DNA of 5,955 nt from Planctomycetota bacterium (GTDB lineage: Bacteria > Planctomycetota > GCA-002687715 > DRQF01): positions 1 through 5,955 of the forward strand of contig WFTN01000068.1 of NCBI GenBank assembly GCA_015485455.1, written 5' to 3'. The position numbers and the translations under genes are program-made. Each line of letters begins with the position of its first letter. Within the stretch, counting starts at the first letter, position 1. The notes under the pieces are model-generated. The model was given only the letters and a program-made list of their open reading frames with translations. It made no database searches and was not told where the DNA came from. Positions 4,176 through 5,955 of the stretch are shown here, one piece after another.

Positions 4176-5894
4176 ATGGAAACACTTTCTGGCCAAAAAG
4201 TTTCGTCTGGAATTGCCATGGGGCAGGCGATTATCCTGACCTCCGAAGAGATCAAGGTGCAGGAAGCCTACGTCGATGAGAGCAAGATCGAACTGGAAGT
4301 GAAACGCTTTCGGCGGGCTTTGGTCAAGTCAGAGAAAGACATCAAAAAACTGATCGGGGAGCAGGATCAGGTGCATGTTGATGTGGGCCGTATCATTGCG
4401 ACTTCCCTTGACTTCTTGGCCGACGACATGTTGAGCGGTGCGATCGAAGGGGCTATCCGTGAGCAACGCTATACGGCGGCTTATGCCGTTTGCGAGACCA
4501 TTTCAACTTTGACTGAGCAGTTCAAAGCTATCGACAATCCGGCGTTTTCGAGCAAAGTCGCGGATATGATCGACATTGAACATCGACTCCTCAACCATCT
4601 CATGGGGGGGCGGTTGAACCGGGTCCAGAAGCTGACGGCGAAAACCATCGTCATCGCGGACGATTTAACACCATCACAAGCTGTGACTCTGGACCGAGAC
4701 AAAGTCTTGGCGTTTGCTACAGAAAAAGGCAGTTGGGCATCCCACACAGCGATTCTCGCCCGGGCTTTGGGCATTCCCGCTGTCGTGGCTGTTCCTCATG
4801 TTGCTCACTTGGCCTCCATTGGTTCTCAGGTCATTGTTGATGGGGACGCTGGAGTTGTGATCGTCGATCCCAGTGAAGAAACTCGCAAGCGATATCTTGA
4901 GAAAAGAAAGCGAAGCCGCCGCAGCACTGTTGCCGATTCGAATATTCGTCGCCAACCAAGTATCACCCGAGACGGTGAAGAGATTCGCATCTATTGCAAC
5001 ATCGAGACGAAGGAGGATGTCCCGCGAGTCAAGAAGTACGGTGGCACGGGGGTGGGTCTGTTCCGCACCGAGTTCTTGTTCTTGGGGCGGCAAACGACTC
5101 TTTCTGAAGACGAACAATACGAAGTCTACCGAGAAGCCTTGGAGGGCATGGAAGGGAAGATGGTCACTATTCGCTCCATGGATGTGGGGGCCGACAAGTT
5201 CGATCGGCGCTTCAACGCACGGAATGAACCGAATCCGTTCTTAGGCGAACGTTCCATTCGGGTGTCCTTCAGACATACGGAATCCTTCAAGACCCAGATG
5301 CGTGCCATCATGCGGGCGGGCATTCATGGCAAGGTGCGGGTTATGTTTCCTCTCATCATGGACTCGGGTGACATGATCCGAGCCCGTGCCTTGATAGCGG
5401 AAGCGCGGGCAGAGGTGGAAGAAACGGGAGTTCCTTTTGAGCGAGACCTCCGGGTTGGAGCTATGATTGAGTTGCCCAGTGCTGCCCTCAATATGGAAGC
5501 CCTCGTTCAGCACACCGACTTCTTTTCTATCGGCACCAACGATTTGACCCAGTATACCCTGGGTGTGGACCGTTTGAATCACCGCGTTTCGAATCTCTAT
5601 GCTCCTCACCATCCAGCAGTTTTGCAACTGATCAAACATGTCATCAAAGTAGCCCGTCGCCATGGCAAGTACTGTTCGGTTTGTGGTGAGATGGCTGGGG
5701 AGCCAATTTACATTCCTTTACTCCTTGGGCTGGGAGTTCGGAACATCAGTGTGGCCCCTCCATCGTTGCCAAAAGTAAAGCGGATGGTCAGGAGTCTCTA
5801 CCTCTCTCACTGCCACCATCTAGCTGACGCGGCCCTCAGGGCTTCCAGCGCGGACGAAGTGATGACTTTGCTCGAACAGGGTAGCTCCAAGTAG
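4176..5894 (+). CDS. ptsI: PTS enzyme I (phosphoenolpyruvate-protein phosphotransferase)
   Basis: Enzyme I autophosphorylates from phosphoenolpyruvate and passes phosphate to HPr, in the cytoplasm as a dimer. The product has 572 residues against 575 in E. coli. The N-terminal HPr-binding and phosphohistidine domains span about 1-230, with phospho-acceptor His190 in GSWASHTAILARALGIPA (185-202). A charged linker (about 233-260, KRKRSRR) leads to the C-terminal PEP-binding barrel. That barrel shows GLFRTEFLF with Arg297, TIRSMDVGADK with Arg333, NPFLGERSIR with Arg359, MIELP with Glu432, FSIGTNDLTQYTLGVDR with Asn455, Asp456 and Arg466, and CGEMAG with the general-acid Cys503. All key residues sit one position after their E. 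coli numbers. The loop before His190 reads GSWASH rather than the common GGRTSH. AAAGG (4164-4168), 7 nt before the ATG, supports the start. The gene probably shares an operon with HPr. Confidence 0.97.
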   Translation: METLSGQKVSSGIAMGQAIILTSEEIKVQEAYVDESKIELEVKRFRRALVKSEKDIKKLIGEQDQVHVDVGRIIATSLDFLADDMLSGAIEGAIREQRYTAAYAVCETISTLTEQFKAIDNPAFSSKVADMIDIEHRLLNHLMGGRLNRVQKLTAKTIVIADDLTPSQAVTLDRDKVLAFATEKGSWASHTAILARALGIPAVVAVPHVAHLASIGSQVIVDGDAGVVIVDPSEETRKRYLEKRKRSRRSTVADSNIRRQPSITRDGEEIRIYCNIETKEDVPRVKKYGGTGVGLFRTEFLFLGRQTTLSEDEQYEVYREALEGMEGKMVTIRSMDVGADKFDRRFNARNEPNPFLGERSIRVSFRHTESFKTQMRAIMRAGIHGKVRVMFPLIMDSGDMIRARALIAEARAEVEETGVPFERDLRVGAMIELPSAALNMEALVQHTDFFSIGTNDLTQYTLGVDRLNHRVSNLYAPHHPAVLQLIKHVIKVARRHGKYCSVCGEMAGEPIYIPLLLGLGVRNISVAPPSLPKVKRMVRSLYLSHCHHLADAALRASSADEVMTLLEQGSSK

Positions 5895-5955
5895 GCACAA
5901 GCGTCTTCGAAGCTCTCGCTCCTCCGCGATTTTCTCATCTACTGGTCCTTCAATC
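5895..5955. other. Sequence after enzyme I with no recognised feature
   Basis: These 61 nt contain no plausible gene start, no stem followed by a T-run, and no clear promoter. A CTTCGAAG palindrome is present but short. The end of the operon or another gene may lie beyond the window. Confidence 0.4.

Noticed and set aside
4674..5117. A 147-codon - strand frame opposite enzyme I
   Set aside because: It lies wholly within a strongly conserved enzyme I gene and shows no family features.
5898..5925. Possible terminator after enzyme I
   Set aside because: Only short complementary pieces (AGCG/CGCT, CTTCGAAG) are present, with no stable GC-rich stem followed by a T-run.

Overview
The window carries six protein-coding genes, all on the + strand: a 5'-truncated protein of unknown function, a long pentapeptide-repeat protein, tRNA pseudouridine synthase TruA, a short-form ribosome hibernation factor (HPF/RaiA family), a YvcK/GlmR-type UDP-sugar-binding protein, and the two general phosphotransferase-system (PTS) proteins, HPr and enzyme I. 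No rRNA, tRNA, CRISPR array, insertion sequence or T-tract terminator was seen. The organism is a bacterium of moderate GC content that uses Shine-Dalgarno sites and both ATG and GTG starts. The short HPF next to HPr and enzyme I, and the look of these proteins, hint at Planctomycetota or a relative. That is an impression from memory, not a demonstrated assignment.

Layout: positions 3-542 are the end of a possible helical-repeat gene that runs in from upstream. Positions 543-715 are non-coding in the preferred model. They hold a GC-rich hairpin and, just before the next gene, a sigma70-like promoter whose -10 lies in a 15-bp palindrome. Positions 716-1570 encode 46 uninterrupted pentapeptides, and the end of this gene overlaps the start of truA (1536-2336) by 35 nt. 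hpf (2384-2680) follows 47 nt later. A 133-190 nt spacer with short direct and inverted repeats leads to yvcK (GTG at 2871, or ATG at 2814, to 3839). HPr (3859-4134) starts 19 nt after yvcK, and enzyme I (4176-5894) 41 nt after HPr. The last 61 nt show no gene.

How they fit together: enzyme I takes phosphate from phosphoenolpyruvate and passes it to His16 of HPr. No sugar-specific EII gene, no EIIA-Ntr gene and no HPr kinase gene lies in the window, so these proteins may serve regulation or an EII encoded elsewhere. In Firmicutes yvcK lies near an HPr-like gene (crh) and its product links UDP-GlcNAc level to cell-wall precursor supply. The tight yvcK-HPr-enzyme I run here suggests a carbon-status module, with hpf adding a starvation response at the ribosome. 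This is ordinary conserved machinery in a somewhat unusual arrangement. I did not find a clearly new system. The most unusual items are the register-perfect pentapeptide protein with its possibly leaderless promoter, and the altered signature residues in YvcK, HPr and enzyme I.
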